This document shows, piece after piece, positions 1 through 9,350 of a DNA stretch of 64,000 nucleotides. Within the stretch, counting starts at the first letter, position 1. Every line of letters starts with the position of its first letter. The translations under genes were made by a program, and so were the position numbers. Source of the stretch: Paraplanobispora takensis (GTDB lineage: Bacteria; Actinomycetota; Actinomycetes; Streptosporangiales; Streptosporangiaceae). The stretch spans positions 43,229-107,228 of the forward strand of contig NZ_BOOK01000045.1 in assembly GCF_016863195.1 (NCBI RefSeq), in the 5' to 3' direction. The notes beneath the pieces were generated by a model. The model saw only the letters and a program-made list of their open reading frames with translations. It did not search any database and was not told the origin of the DNA.

Positions 1-461
1 TAGGCGGTCCAGCCGAAGCTGGCCGAACCGTCCGGGGTCAGGAAGCCCGAGACGGCGATGAGGCTGCCGAACAGGAACAGCCAGTAGCTGACCATGTTCA
101 GCCTGGGGAAGGCCACGTCCGGCGCGCCGATCTGCAGCGGCATGAGCACATTGGTGAAGCCGGCGAACAGCGGCGTGGCGAACATCAGCAGCATGATCGT
201 GCCGTGCATGGTGAACATCTGGTTGAACTGCTCGTTGCTGACCACCTGCAGGCCCGGCTGGGCCAGCTCGGCCCGGATGACCAGCGCCATGATGCCGCCG
301 ATCAGGAAGAACCCGAACGAGGTGATCATATATAGGTAACCGATCACCTTGTGGTCGGTGGTCGACAACCAGTTCGCGATCACGGCACCCTTGCGGTGCC
401 CCTTGACCGGTGCCGGCGGTGACGTCAGCGGTTCCTCAGCCGGCGGCTTGTAGGTCGTCAT
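1..461 (-). CDS. ctaD: Cytochrome c oxidase subunit I, N-terminal part (cut by window edge)
   Basis: The first ~153 residues of the haem-copper oxidase catalytic subunit, which reduces oxygen to water and pumps protons in the plasma membrane. The sequence shows a short cytosolic leader, then the family signature [11 protein letters not shown] at about residues 31-41. Membrane segments follow, with FTMHGTIM (the histidine is a haem a ligand in this family) and [15 protein letters not shown]. The start at 461 is well supported: GGAGGTGATC lies just upstream and matches the 16S tail almost perfectly. The rest of the gene lies to the left of the window. Very sure of the family. Confidence 0.96.
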   Translation of the reverse strand, partial: MTTYKPPAEEPLTSPPAPVKGHRKGAVIANWLSTTDHKVIGYLYMITSFGFFLIGGIMALVIRAELAQPGLQVVSNEQFNQMFTMHGTIMLLMFATPLFAGFTNVLMPLQIGAPDVAFPRLNMVSYWLFLFGSLIAVSGFLTPDGSASFGWTA

Positions 462-876
462 CACGATCACCTCCAGCCCGCCCTGCCGCGGTGGTCCGCG
501 GGGTTTTCGCCGTCTTTTCACGCGAAGCGGGGTCATGGGGGGCGTGTGGACGCCTGTCGGCGGTCCCGGCCCGGCTGCGCACGTCGATGGATGGATTCAC
601 TCCGGCTCCTCGCGGAGAGGGAAGATGCGTCACATCTCGTGCCGCGCGGGCTTGTTACCCCAGGTCAGAGCTCCGAACCGGTGATGGTGAACGCTTGGGG
701 GAAAACCGGCGGGACGCCGAGACAACCGGGCCGCGCACACCCGTCCGGTCGTGACCGGAGGGGGACCGGGTCGAGGCCCGCCGGGCGGGTGAGGCCTGAA
801 GCCGGAGGGCGGCGGGTACGGCGGTGCGCGCCGGGTGGTGAGTGCCTCCGTCGGCGGGGCGGGTGATGCGCCGGCC

Positions 877-926
877 CGTGGGGCGTGTCCGCGGTTGGTC
901 GGGTGTTGCCTGCCCGGGGCTGCGCC
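877..926 (+). repeat. Dispersed intergenic repeat, copy A
   Basis: A ~50 bp element beginning CGTGGGGCGTGTCCG, passing through GGGTGTTGCC and ending GGGGCTGCGCC. The same order of words occurs at 1207-1293 (opposite strand), 56247-56319 and 57188-57263. It is non-coding in all four places. Confidence 0.7.
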
Positions 927-1206
927 GCACGGCGGCCCTGCCCGCCGGTGGGGGTGTTGTGCGGCGGCGAGCTCGCCCGTGGGGTGGGTTGCCGGGCGGC
1001 GAGGCAGGCCGGCCCCGGGTGTGTCCGTGGAGGTCTCCGCCGCCCCGGATGCCGACCTGGCCGACCGGGCGTGCGCCTGCTGCGGGCCTGCTCCCGCGCA
1101 CTCAACCCGGTAAGCGGTTGCGCAGACCGATCCGCGGCTTGACCCTCAATGACACCCTTCGTCGCGGGCGCCCCGGTGTCGTGGCCGGATTCGGCCGCCG
1201 TACTGC

Positions 1207-1293
1207 GGCGCAGCCTCGGGCGGGCAACACCCGGCCCACAGGGGACCAGCCCCACGGGCGGGCAACACGGGCCCACCACGGACATACCCAGGG
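1207..1293 (-). repeat. Dispersed intergenic repeat, copy B (two tandem units, inverted relative to copy A)
   Basis: Read on the minus strand, one unit runs GTCCGTGGTGGGCCCGTGTTG and the next runs CGTGGGGCTGGTCC ... GGGCCGGGTGTTGCCC ... GGCTGCGCC. This is the same element as copy A, here as a tandem pair about 280 bp away and inverted. Confidence 0.7.
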
Positions 1294-1367
1294 CCGGCCT
1301 CGCCGTCCGGAACGCACCGCCGTACCAGCCCACCCTCAGCGCCCGCCCTCAGCTTGAGGACGTCCCC

Positions 1368-3629
1368 CTACGGCGCCTGGCTGAGGCCGATCACGATGAA
1401 CCGCTCGGCGATCACCGCGACCGCCACGACGAACGCCGGGGCGGCGACCCACATCAGGGTGCGCCCCGCCTTGGCGGGCCGGTCGGCGTCGCGCAGGCGG
1501 ACGAGCTGGTAGGCGAAGAGCGCGGCCCAGGCGAGCACCAGGGCGGCCAGGCCGATCGGCGTGGCAGGCGAGCTCCGGTCGCCGGGGCCCCGCAGGTTCA
1601 CCGGCTCGGGGATCTGGGCGGCGGGCGGCTGGGCCCTGAGCGTGTAGACGGCGGCGTCCTGGTTGGAGTAGACCCGCTTGAGCGCCTTGGAGGAGTCGAG
1701 CGCCACCCGGAAGCGCTTGTCCCAGTCGGCCGGGAAGCCGTGGTTGAGCTGGAGATAGGCGGCCTGTCCCCGGCTGACCACGAGATAGGTGTTGCCAGGC
1801 GAGAGGGTGAGTTTGTCGATCACCGATGAGATCACGACGGGGTTCTTGTCCACGAGCACCTGCTCGTAGCGGATCTTGTCGAAGTCCCGCTCGCCCCAGG
1901 GGATGGTCGGCGTGACCTCCTCGCCGATCAGCGGCACGAGGTACAGCACGCGGCCGCTGGGCTCGTCGTGCTCGTAGATGTAGTGCATGGCCGCGACCTC
2001 GCCGGTGGAGACGCGCTCGAACTGCTCGTTGCCGTAGCGGGCGACCAGGAAGGCCATCGAGAGCACCAGCGCGCACCCCGCCGCCAGCAGCAGGGAGATC
2101 CTGCGGGTGAGGCGCGGGTCGAAGCGGATGTTGCGCTTGCGGATCGGGACCGTCTCGTCGGAGCCGTCGGCGCCGCTGGAGGGCAGGTTGGGGAAGAACG
2201 CGTAGGCGGCCAGGATGCAGGCGCCGGGCAGCGCGAACATGTAGATGCGCAGGCCGATCTCGCCGCCGTAGCTCTGCAGGCCCAGGGCGAGTACGGGGAT
2301 GCACAGCATCAGCAGGGCGGCCCGGTCGCCCACCCCCCGGCGCAGGCGGCGCAGCAGGCCGGTGGCGGCCAGCAGCAGGATGACGGCGCAGATGCCCAGG
2401 CGGGCCATCAGCACGAGGGCGTGCTTGGGGTCGCTGCCCTCGATCCGGTCGCCGGTGTTGCTCTGCAGGTTGTCCAGGATCCTGCCCAGCCCGCCGAAGA
2501 GCTGCTCGATGTGGCCGCTCCAGAAGGTGGTCGTCTGGTAGCTGATCCAGGCGAGCACGATCAGGCCGAGGAAGAACGGCATGGCCCAGCTGAGCGAGCA
2601 CCGCCGCAGCAGGATCAGGCCGGTCAGCGCGCCGAGCATCATGAACGGCGTGATCTGGTGGGAGGCCGTGGCGGTCACGAACAGGCCGATCAGCAGGATC
2701 AGCATGATCGATCGGTCGTAGACGCCGGTGCTGTGGCTCAGCTCACCGGGCGTCAGCCCGTCCAGGCGGGCCAGCAGGCGCCGCAGGCGGCCCTTGGCCG
2801 GCATGGGCGCCCGGCGGGGCTCGACCCGACCGAACCAGCGCAGCAGGATCGCCACGAACGCGAGATAGATCGCGTAGGTGAACCCCTGGGCGGAGAAGTA
2901 GTCCTGGCCGATCCACTGCACGATGACGAAGAGCAGGGCGGCGAACCAGCGCGCCCGGGTGGTGGCGACCACCTGGCGCAGGATCAGCACGAACGGCAGC
3001 AGATAGAGCAGGTTGGACAGCAGCGGCGTCCACTGCATGATCGTCGTGAGGTCGGTGATCCCCGCGGCCCTGGTGATGAACGCGACCAGCGCGAAGAATC
3101 CCGGCCAGGCGAAGCGGGCGTCCAGGATCGGCGAGGACTCGCCGGTGCGGGCGATGAACTCCACGAAGCCCGCGTGCACGTACGCCGTGTGGAAGCGCGG
3201 TTCGCTGTTGATCAGCGCGGAGGCGCCGTGCAGCGCGAAGGTGATCGCCGAGATCTGGAAGAGCAGCAGGAACTTGCGGTCGGTGTTCTGGGCGATGGTG
3301 ACGAAGAACGCCATGATCATCAGCAGGATGGCGGCGAACGCGGCGCCGGGCAGGGCCGAGATCAGCCCGAGCCCGTCGATCTGCGTCACGTCGACGCCGC
3401 GCAGCGGCCCCGGGGACACGCGCAGCGCCAGCACGTACATGACCAGGCCCTCGACGGTGAGCAGCGGGGGCAGCCATGTGGCCGCCGCACGCATCAGCGC
3501 CGCCGGGCGCGGCTCACCGGTCGGGGGAGTGACGGGCCGGGAGGCGGGGCCGGGCGTGTCGACGCCGGTGGCCTCCGCCGTTCCGGTTGTCACGTCATTA
3601 CCTGCCGATTGACTCACGTCTAACATCAT
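1368..3629 (-). CDS. Large polytopic membrane protein of the surface-glycan operon
   Basis: 753 residues. A Pro/Thr-rich cytosolic leader (1-47) is followed by about ten hydrophobic segments up to residue ~480, a segment at ~511-530, a soluble probably extracytoplasmic domain (~535-670), and two last membrane segments (~692-710 and ~725-746). This layout resembles GT-C-type glycosyltransferases and polymerase-like proteins of polysaccharide clusters, but I see no diagnostic motif, so the enzymatic role is unproven. It is the last gene of the 9350-1368 operon, starting 8 bp after the flippase stop. A polymerase, ligase or GT-C transferase acting on the flipped glycan is the most natural guess from context. 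Confidence 0.75.
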   Translation of the reverse strand: MMLDVSQSAGNDVTTGTAEATGVDTPGPASRPVTPPTGEPRPAALMRAAATWLPPLLTVEGLVMYVLALRVSPGPLRGVDVTQIDGLGLISALPGAAFAAILLMIMAFFVTIAQNTDRKFLLLFQISAITFALHGASALINSEPRFHTAYVHAGFVEFIARTGESSPILDARFAWPGFFALVAFITRAAGITDLTTIMQWTPLLSNLLYLLPFVLILRQVVATTRARWFAALLFVIVQWIGQDYFSAQGFTYAIYLAFVAILLRWFGRVEPRRAPMPAKGRLRRLLARLDGLTPGELSHSTGVYDRSIMLILLIGLFVTATASHQITPFMMLGALTGLILLRRCSLSWAMPFFLGLIVLAWISYQTTTFWSGHIEQLFGGLGRILDNLQSNTGDRIEGSDPKHALVLMARLGICAVILLLAATGLLRRLRRGVGDRAALLMLCIPVLALGLQSYGGEIGLRIYMFALPGACILAAYAFFPNLPSSGADGSDETVPIRKRNIRFDPRLTRRISLLLAAGCALVLSMAFLVARYGNEQFERVSTGEVAAMHYIYEHDEPSGRVLYLVPLIGEEVTPTIPWGERDFDKIRYEQVLVDKNPVVISSVIDKLTLSPGNTYLVVSRGQAAYLQLNHGFPADWDKRFRVALDSSKALKRVYSNQDAAVYTLRAQPPAAQIPEPVNLRGPGDRSSPATPIGLAALVLAWAALFAYQLVRLRDADRPAKAGRTLMWVAAPAFVVAVAVIAERFIVIGLSQAP

Positions 3630-3637
3630 GGGGGCTG

Positions 3638-5083
3638 TCAGGACCCCGATGCGACGGATGATTGTGAAGTTTTGCCATAATTGAGCATTTTGCGTAGTCC
3701 ATTGACGATCAGAGCGGCCACCGCGAGCTCACTCAGCAGCAGCGCGTACCCCACCGCGTTCACGCCCAGATGGGGGAAGAGCAGCATCGTGCTGACGAGC
3801 ACGAGGACGGCCAGTCCGATCTGGACGAGCGCCAGCTTGCGAGCCTGCCCGCGGGCCCGCAGGCCGCTGAGATAGATCTCGATGAGCACCCGGGGCAGCA
3901 CCGCCAGAGCCATCAGCTGAAGCAGCAAGGTACCCCGATCGGCGAACCCGTCGCCGAAGACACGCAGGATGAACGGCCCGGCGGCGATCGTCACGATCAC
4001 GATCGGAATGATGATCATGAAGGCCCGGCGGAGCGCCCGGCGCGAGTTCGCCGCCAGCGCGTCCCTGTCGAAGGAGCCCTCGACGGTGAGCGAGGTGGCC
4101 ATGTTCATCGCCAGCAGCTCGATCAGGCACCCCAGCGTGTGGGCCATCGAGAAGTAGCCGAACGTCACCTCGTCCACCTGGGCGGCGATCAGCACCGGGA
4201 TCAGATAGACGATCGCCAGGATCGAGAACGTGCCCGGATAGTCGCCGGCCAGGAACCGCCCGATCTCGGGGAGCCCGGGCGGCGCGGAGGTGGTCTTGGT
4301 CTCCTTGACGTGCCGGGGGACGACCTTCCCGAAGATGAAGATGTTGATCGGGATCAGCGCCATCGCCGCCGGGATGATCCAGGAGACGAAGATGCCGTCG
4401 TCGGGCAGCGCGAACGCCAGCCCCACCAGCATGACCATCTTGACCAGGCCGTAGCCGAGGCTGTTGACCGGGACCCAGGTGGCCTTGCGCAGACCGGCCA
4501 GGGTCACGTCCTGGAGGGTGAACACCGACCAGACCAGCACCGAGGCCAGGAAGAACAGTCCCTGGCCGAAACCGCCCAGGGAGGCGTAGGTCGGCCCCCA
4601 CCACGGCAGCGTGAGCAGGAATCCGACCGCCGCCGTCACGCCGGTGGCCCCGGCGATCACGTAGGCCCGGACGATGAGCTCCGGCGTGCGGCGCCCGGCC
4701 AGCGGGATGAACCTGGCCAGCGCCCCCACGAAGCCCAGCGCCGTCAGCGAGGCGAACAGCCGCATCGCGGTGATCACGGCCTGTCCGTGGCCGAAGTCGG
4801 CCGGGTCGTACAGCTTCGCGGCGAGCCACCAGTAGCCCATGCCCAGTACGGCGGTGATGGCGGTGTTGGCCATGAGCGCGTAACCGTTGCGGAACAGCGG
4901 GTTGCGCAGGTCGCGGACCAGCTTGCTCCACAGTCCCGTCGGCCGCGCCGCCGTCTGCGCGGCCACGTCCTCGTGAAGGGTGGCCGATCCCGTGCCCGCG
5001 GGCGCGGCGGCCCCGTCGAAGCGCTCGGAGCCCGCGTCCGCGAACGCACCGTTCGGGATCGTCCGCTCGTCGAGTTCGCTCAT
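3638..5083 (-). CDS. Wzx/MATE-like oligosaccharide flippase
   Basis: A polytopic protein with about 12-14 membrane segments spread along its whole length, matching the polysaccharide biosynthesis (Wzx/RfbX-like) branch of the MOP exporters, which flip lipid-linked oligosaccharides across the membrane. The N-terminal ~70 residues are cytosolic. The start at 5083 is chosen because GGGGAGG and AAGGA lie directly upstream. An in-frame GTG at 5122 would overlap the upstream deacetylase stop (GTGA) but has no Shine-Dalgarno sequence. It sits between the deacetylase and the large membrane protein in one operon, as expected for a glycan assembly pathway. Confidence 0.85.
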   Translation of the reverse strand: MSELDERTIPNGAFADAGSERFDGAAAPAGTGSATLHEDVAAQTAARPTGLWSKLVRDLRNPLFRNGYALMANTAITAVLGMGYWWLAAKLYDPADFGHGQAVITAMRLFASLTALGFVGALARFIPLAGRRTPELIVRAYVIAGATGVTAAVGFLLTLPWWGPTYASLGGFGQGLFFLASVLVWSVFTLQDVTLAGLRKATWVPVNSLGYGLVKMVMLVGLAFALPDDGIFVSWIIPAAMALIPINIFIFGKVVPRHVKETKTTSAPPGLPEIGRFLAGDYPGTFSILAIVYLIPVLIAAQVDEVTFGYFSMAHTLGCLIELLAMNMATSLTVEGSFDRDALAANSRRALRRAFMIIIPIVIVTIAAGPFILRVFGDGFADRGTLLLQLMALAVLPRVLIEIYLSGLRARGQARKLALVQIGLAVLVLVSTMLLFPHLGVNAVGYALLLSELAVAALIVNGLRKMLNYGKTSQSSVASGS

Positions 5084-5118
5084 GTCCTTGCCTCCCCTCA
5101 CGTCCGCAGACGTGTCGC

Positions 5119-5922
5119 TCACGCGAGTCCGCGGACTTTGCGCAAGCCGTATCTGGTGCGCCTGATGACGGCGTAGCCCTTCGTCAGCACGCGCTCCCTC
5201 ATGTAGATCAGCGGGACCCGGTCGCCCTCGACGGCCCGGCGGAACATCGTCATGGAGGTGGCGTCGGTGACGGTCAGCCTCGGCATGGCGAGCACGTCGT
5301 GCCGGTCGGCGGCGATGGCGTTGTTCACCGCGCAGGCGGCCCAGTATCCGGCCCGGCGCACCTCGCGCCGGACGCGCGCGCTGGAGTAGCCGTACGGATA
5401 GGCCATCGTGGTGACCGGGGTGCCGAGCTTGTCCTCCAGCAGGGCCTTGTTGCGGCGCAGCTCCTGCCGGAGCTGGTCGTCGGGCAGCTGGTCGAGCTGC
5501 GGATGGCTGTGGCTGTGCCCGGCGATCTCGATGCCGCAGGAGACGGCCTCGCGGACCTGGTTCCAGGCCAGCGTCCTGTCCAGCGGACGGCCGGCCGCGT
5601 CCTTGCCCGCGTCGCTCACCCAGCCGCTGGTCAGGAACAGCGTCGCGGGAAAGTCGTGCCGCTCCAGCAGGGGCATGGCCTCAGAGTGGAAGTCCTCGTA
5701 GCCGTCGTCGAAGGTCACCACGATCGGGCGCTCCGGGATGGAGCGCCCGTTGTTGCGGTGCAGCGAGGCCACCAGGTCGGCCACCGTCAGCGGCGTGAAG
5801 CCGCTCTCCTTGAGATAGGAGAGCTGCTCGCCGAAGGCCGAGGGCCGTACGGCCAGCGGCTTGGTCTCGGCGGTCGGCTTGTCGGAGACCGAGTGGTACA
5901 TCAGGATGGGCACGCGGATCAT
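5119..5922 (-). CDS. Polysaccharide deacetylase (NodB/CE4 family)
   Basis: 267 residues. The CE4 motifs are clear: TFDDGYED (catalytic Asp and a metal Asp), HSHSHPQL (metal-binding histidines) and the later MAYPYGY motif. Such enzymes remove N-acetyl groups from extracellular or lipid-linked glycans. No signal peptide is visible; the protein starts MIRVPILMYHSVSD, so it may act on a cytosolic-side lipid-linked intermediate. The ATG at 5922 overlaps the upstream glycosyltransferase stop by four bases (ATGA), implying translational coupling. The frame stays open further upstream, but that part is antisense-like and not homologous. Confidence 0.9.
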   Translation of the reverse strand: MIRVPILMYHSVSDKPTAETKPLAVRPSAFGEQLSYLKESGFTPLTVADLVASLHRNNGRSIPERPIVVTFDDGYEDFHSEAMPLLERHDFPATLFLTSGWVSDAGKDAAGRPLDRTLAWNQVREAVSCGIEIAGHSHSHPQLDQLPDDQLRQELRRNKALLEDKLGTPVTTMAYPYGYSSARVRREVRRAGYWAACAVNNAIAADRHDVLAMPRLTVTDATSMTMFRRAVEGDRVPLIYMRERVLTKGYAVIRRTRYGLRKVRGLA

Positions 5923-6860
5923 GACTGCCCCAGCTTCAGGCGGAGAGAACCGACAACATAACCCCAGGTGGTCCAGGCCAGGCCGATCACGATCGCGGCG
6001 GCCCTGCCCAGGCCGGACGGGTCGCCGCGCAGCGCCTCCCCGACCCCTCGCAGCGCCCCCAGCGGCAGCGCCTTCAGCGCGTGCGCCCGCTCGCTCGCGA
6101 GACCGTCGCCGGCGCCGACGCTCTGGGTGACCAGAGCCTTGGACAGGCCCTCGGCGTAGCACCGGGACCGGAAGTACGAGAACCGGGAGCGCGCGGCCGA
6201 GACCTTGTGGCCGATCACCGCGGCCGGCTCGAAGAGCATCACCGAGCCGGGCCTGCGCTGGGAGAGCCGGATGCAGAACTCGGTCTCCTCGCAGCCCAGG
6301 GGCCGCGGCTTGCGGCCCTGGACGCTGCGGCCGATCCCGGTGTGGAACCCGCCGACCCCCGCCACGACCTCCCTGCGGAAGGCGGCGTTACCCCCCATGA
6401 CGTTGCGGATCGGTGCCCGGACCGTGGGCATGCCCTCGTAGGAGCACCCCACGGTCCAGTCGAACTCGCGCGGAAACCAGCGCGGGCGACGGCCCGTCGC
6501 CCACAGCGGCCCGGTGTACCCGCCCACCCCCACGACGGACGGATCCTGGAAGCCCTCCTCCAAAGCTTCCAGCCAACCGGGCTCGGCCACCGCGTCGTCG
6601 TCCAGATAGGCCACGATGTCGCCCGAGGCGGTCGCCGCACCGGTGTTCTTGCCACCGGACAGCCCCTTCTCGTGCGCGTTCTCCACCACGATCGCGTTGG
6701 GATACTCGCGCTTGAGCATCAGGTGCAGGTCGGGGTTGTAGTCGACGACCAGAATGATCTCGTGCGGCTTGCGCGTCTGGCCCTCGACCGATGCCACGGC
6801 CTCCCGGATGTCCTCCCAGCGCTCCTCGGTGTAGACGCAGATGACGACACTGGTCTTCAT
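5919..6860 (-). CDS. Family 2 glycosyltransferase
   Basis: 313 residues with a GT-A fold. The start MKTSVVICVYTEE is typical, followed by YLDDDAV (the DxD sugar-nucleotide/metal motif, ~residue 88) and GCEETEFCIRL (the acceptor-side catalytic ED motif). A hydrophobic C-terminal stretch (~285-305) suggests membrane association. It probably adds a sugar to a lipid-linked precursor made by this operon. It starts 2 bp after the stop of the upstream GT2 gene and overlaps the next gene by four bases. The open frame extends upstream of 6860, but the added residues are Arg-rich antisense translation. Confidence 0.9.
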   Translation of the reverse strand: MKTSVVICVYTEERWEDIREAVASVEGQTRKPHEIILVVDYNPDLHLMLKREYPNAIVVENAHEKGLSGGKNTGAATASGDIVAYLDDDAVAEPGWLEALEEGFQDPSVVGVGGYTGPLWATGRRPRWFPREFDWTVGCSYEGMPTVRAPIRNVMGGNAAFRREVVAGVGGFHTGIGRSVQGRKPRPLGCEETEFCIRLSQRRPGSVMLFEPAAVIGHKVSAARSRFSYFRSRCYAEGLSKALVTQSVGAGDGLASERAHALKALPLGALRGVGEALRGDPSGLGRAAAIVIGLAWTTWGYVVGSLRLKLGQS

Positions 6861-6862
6861 GA

Positions 6863-7690
6863 CTAGGCGGCGCCCTGGTCGGCGGCCGGGGCGGCGGTCT
6901 GGGGCTCGGGCAGCACGGCGGCCGGCTTGACGCGCCACTCCTTGATGATGGTCTTCAGCACGCGGATGCCGTCCCGGACCGCGTGGAGGTTGCTCTCCCC
7001 GTGGATCCGGCAGCGCTCGTGGCTGGGGACCTCCTGGATCTTCAACCCGGCCTTGGCGGCCCTGATGTTCATCAGGGTCTCGACCTCGAAGCCCGCGCAG
7101 TCGACGTTCAGAGCGTCAAGGTGACGCGCCCAGAAGGCGTTGTATCCGTAGCAGAGGTCGGTGTACTGCGTGCCGTAGATCTTGTTGACCAGCCCGGTGA
7201 GCACCTTGTTGCCGAACGTGCGCGTGAAGGTGAGGTCGTCGCTGCCGCCGCCGGTCGCGTAACGCGAACCCTTGACGAAGTCGGCGCCGGTGACCAGCGC
7301 GCCCACGAACTGGATGATCTCCCGGCCGTCGGTGGACCCGTCGGCGTCGATCATCACGATGATGTCGCTGGTGCAGGCGGCGAACCCGGCGGCCAGCGCG
7401 TCACCCTTGCCCTTGCCCGTCTGGGTGACCACCCGGACGTTCGGCCGCAGCCGCTTGGCGACGGCGACGGTGTCGTCCACCGAGTTGCCGTCCACCAGGA
7501 CGATCTCGTCGATCCACTGCGGCAGCGTGGCGAAAACGTGCGGAAGGTTCTCCGCCTCGTTCATGGCCGGGACGACCACGCTGACCGTAGGGGAAATGGC
7601 CATGTGAGGGGTGAGCGGGGTGAAGCGCTCAATGGGAGGCATCGACCGCAGCGGAGGCTTGGCCGAGTGCTTGGTGATGTCGGGACTCAT
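6863..7690 (-). CDS. Family 2 glycosyltransferase, DPM/GtrB-like
   Basis: 275 residues. It shows the dolichol-phosphate-mannose-synthase-like pattern SVVVPAMNEAENL, then IVLVDGNSVDDT, IDADGSTD (DxD motif) and KGSRY. Enzymes of this subgroup move a sugar from a nucleotide to a polyprenyl phosphate or start glycolipid synthesis on the cytosolic face. The start at 7690 is supported by GGAAGGA upstream. Longer in-frame starts exist but lack homology. The 164 bp gap before it is the only sizeable break in the operon and could hold an internal promoter or processing site. Confidence 0.9.
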   Translation of the reverse strand: MSPDITKHSAKPPLRSMPPIERFTPLTPHMAISPTVSVVVPAMNEAENLPHVFATLPQWIDEIVLVDGNSVDDTVAVAKRLRPNVRVVTQTGKGKGDALAAGFAACTSDIIVMIDADGSTDGREIIQFVGALVTGADFVKGSRYATGGGSDDLTFTRTFGNKVLTGLVNKIYGTQYTDLCYGYNAFWARHLDALNVDCAGFEVETLMNIRAAKAGLKIQEVPSHERCRIHGESNLHAVRDGIRVLKTIIKEWRVKPAAVLPEPQTAAPAADQGAA

Positions 7691-7854
7691 GATTACAGGT
7701 GTCCTTCCGAACGGTCGGTCGTCATGGGTGGCTGCCAGACGGACCCGGAGCCGTGCACGATCGAGACGATCGAGGGAAGTGGCGAATGCGGGTGAGGATG
7801 CATGAAGGGTCCTGGCGGAATGAGCTGCTGAGGTACTGGGACGAGTCGAGGGGC

Positions 7855-8982
7855 CTAACCGGCCCCCCATGGTTCCTTGACGACGGTGGCGGGCGATTGG
7901 TTCTGGACGGAGGTGCGCATCCGGCCGAAACCTTTCAGCACACGATCAGCCAGTCGATACAGTTCAGGGCGGTCGGTCACGATGGTGCGTGCTTTGTTGA
8001 CAGGTGCCCGACCCATCCAGTGAACGGCCGCCGTCGGCGACGGGCGGGAGACGCGCCCTTCGGCGACGAAAAGATCACCCGTCTTTAGCCAGCCCTTGTA
8101 TTCGCGGCCGCCCTTGCCCATGTCGACCTGGCGCAGGCCCGCGTTCGCCGCGTGCTCCGCCATCAGCAGGTGGTGCACGATCCCTGGTGAATAACGGGCG
8201 AACTCGGTGTCGTAAGCGGGGAACCAACCCACCAGGGTGTCGGCCGTACGGAGACCGAAATGTCCCGCGACCGGCGTGTCGCCGGCGTAGACCATGGTCA
8301 GCACGCCGGAGAAGGTGCTCGACCTCTCGGCGTGCATCTCGTCCAGCAGCTGGACGATCCACGGCTGGGCGAAGCGGTCCACCCGGCCGGTGCGGCGGTA
8401 CTGGTCCGACTTCCACTGCATCAGCTGACGCAGCGCTCCGCCGTCGGCGGAGTCCCACTCGAAGCGCAGCTCGCCCTGCTCACGGCCGAGCTTGCGCTCT
8501 TTGTAACGGACAGTCTTGTAGTTCTTGGGAGAGTTGGCGCGAACCTGCTCGATGTAGGCGTCGAAGCCGACGCTGAGATCCATGATCGGCGCGGGCCGCA
8601 CATCGGTCTGGTGCGCCTCGAAGGTCGGCTGACCCGCGACCATGTGGTCGAAGTCGAAGACCGAGAGCTTGCACGCGCGCAGCAGCGCGCGCAGGTCCAC
8701 CTTCAGGTCCGGGACCGAGATCAGCCCGTGGCACGTGGTGAGGAACCCGCCCAGCGGCTTGCCGATGCCGAAGTTGTGCCGCTCGTAGGGGAAGAACCCC
8801 ACGATCTTGTCGCCGTCCTCGACGACGGCGACGCGGACGTAGTCGCGAAGCCGCCCCATGGCCAGCGCGAACTCCACGGACAGAAACGGATTGTCCAGGG
8901 AGGCGTCGGCTCCCTGCAGGTCCCGCCAGCGGGAGATCTCGGTCTCGCCGAGGTCCCCCGGGCGAACGATGCTGATGTTCAC
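7855..8982 (-). CDS. FemAB/CelD-like GNAT-fold acyl- or aminoacyl-transferase
   Basis: 375 residues. The C-terminal half has the CelD/BcsL-type acetyltransferase pattern: PVAGHFGLRT, then VGWFPAYD, then DMGKGGREYKGWLKTGD. This pattern is usual in proteins of exopolysaccharide loci and is related to the FemAB aminoacyl transferases. It probably decorates a sugar or lipid-linked precursor with an acyl or aminoacyl group. The start is GTG at 8982, which overlaps the stop of the upstream small membrane protein (GTGA). A longer frame upstream runs through that gene and is rejected. Confidence 0.82.
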   Translation of the reverse strand: MNISIVRPGDLGETEISRWRDLQGADASLDNPFLSVEFALAMGRLRDYVRVAVVEDGDKIVGFFPYERHNFGIGKPLGGFLTTCHGLISVPDLKVDLRALLRACKLSVFDFDHMVAGQPTFEAHQTDVRPAPIMDLSVGFDAYIEQVRANSPKNYKTVRYKERKLGREQGELRFEWDSADGGALRQLMQWKSDQYRRTGRVDRFAQPWIVQLLDEMHAERSSTFSGVLTMVYAGDTPVAGHFGLRTADTLVGWFPAYDTEFARYSPGIVHHLLMAEHAANAGLRQVDMGKGGREYKGWLKTGDLFVAEGRVSRPSPTAAVHWMGRAPVNKARTIVTDRPELYRLADRVLKGFGRMRTSVQNQSPATVVKEPWGAG

Positions 8983-9350
8983 CTTGACCTGGCCCCCTGT
9001 TCGGTCTGCAAGCTCTCGCTCCCCCGGTACAAAACACGCAGCACGTAGATGAAGCCGCTCAGTACAGCGATGGTGGCCACTCCCGCCCTGGGGGACCACG
9101 CGTCAAAAGAAAGCATGGCGGTGGCAAGTAGAACGTTTACAACGAGACTTGCCGCCGCCCCCACTGATAGTGCCGCAAGAGGGTCACGATCACGCAACAG
9201 TCCCATGACTGCCGCCCCGGGAACCACCAGAAGGAACATGGGAGTCAAAACCAGACGAAGGGGTGTATCGACACCCGCCAGGGTCAAAACCGCCCCGGAA
9301 ATGCAGGCAACGGCGAGTATCCACGTGAACACTCGACGGTCGATCGGCAT
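8979..9350 (-). CDS. Small four-helix membrane protein, first gene of the surface-glycan operon
   Basis: 123 residues with four hydrophobic segments (~8-25, 30-50, 58-78, 88-108) and a short polar tail. The pattern is like the N-terminal membrane part of DUF1616 proteins, but the family is not certain. It overlaps the transferase gene by four bases and heads the operon that runs to 1368. The 150 bp upstream (9351-9503), shared with the end of the sigma-factor gene, should contain the operon promoter. A helper, anchoring or polymer-export role is only inference. Confidence 0.7.
   Translation of the reverse strand: MPIDRRVFTWILAVACISGAVLTLAGVDTPLRLVLTPMFLLVVPGAAVMGLLRDRDPLAALSVGAAASLVVNVLLATAMLSFDAWSPRAGVATIAVLSGFIYVLRVLYRGSESLQTEQGARSR

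Larger units (their letters stand above)
462..1367. other. Gene-free GC-rich intergenic stretch with repeat copies
   Basis: About 0.9 kb between ctaD and the surface-glycan operon. Several open frames cross it on both strands, but their translations are arginine/proline/glycine-rich with no recognisable domain, they overlap each other, and none has a convincing ribosome-binding site. I see no tRNA-like fold. It holds two copies of a dispersed ~50 bp repeat in opposite orientations (877-926 and 1207-1293) and degenerate fragments between them, for example around 975-1000. The ctaD promoter should lie in its left part but cannot be pinpointed by eye. Confidence 0.6.

Noticed and set aside
665..1333. 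Open frame in the ctaD-operon gap
   Set aside because: Pro/Arg-rich, contains translated repeat copy B, no ribosome-binding site; treated as non-coding.
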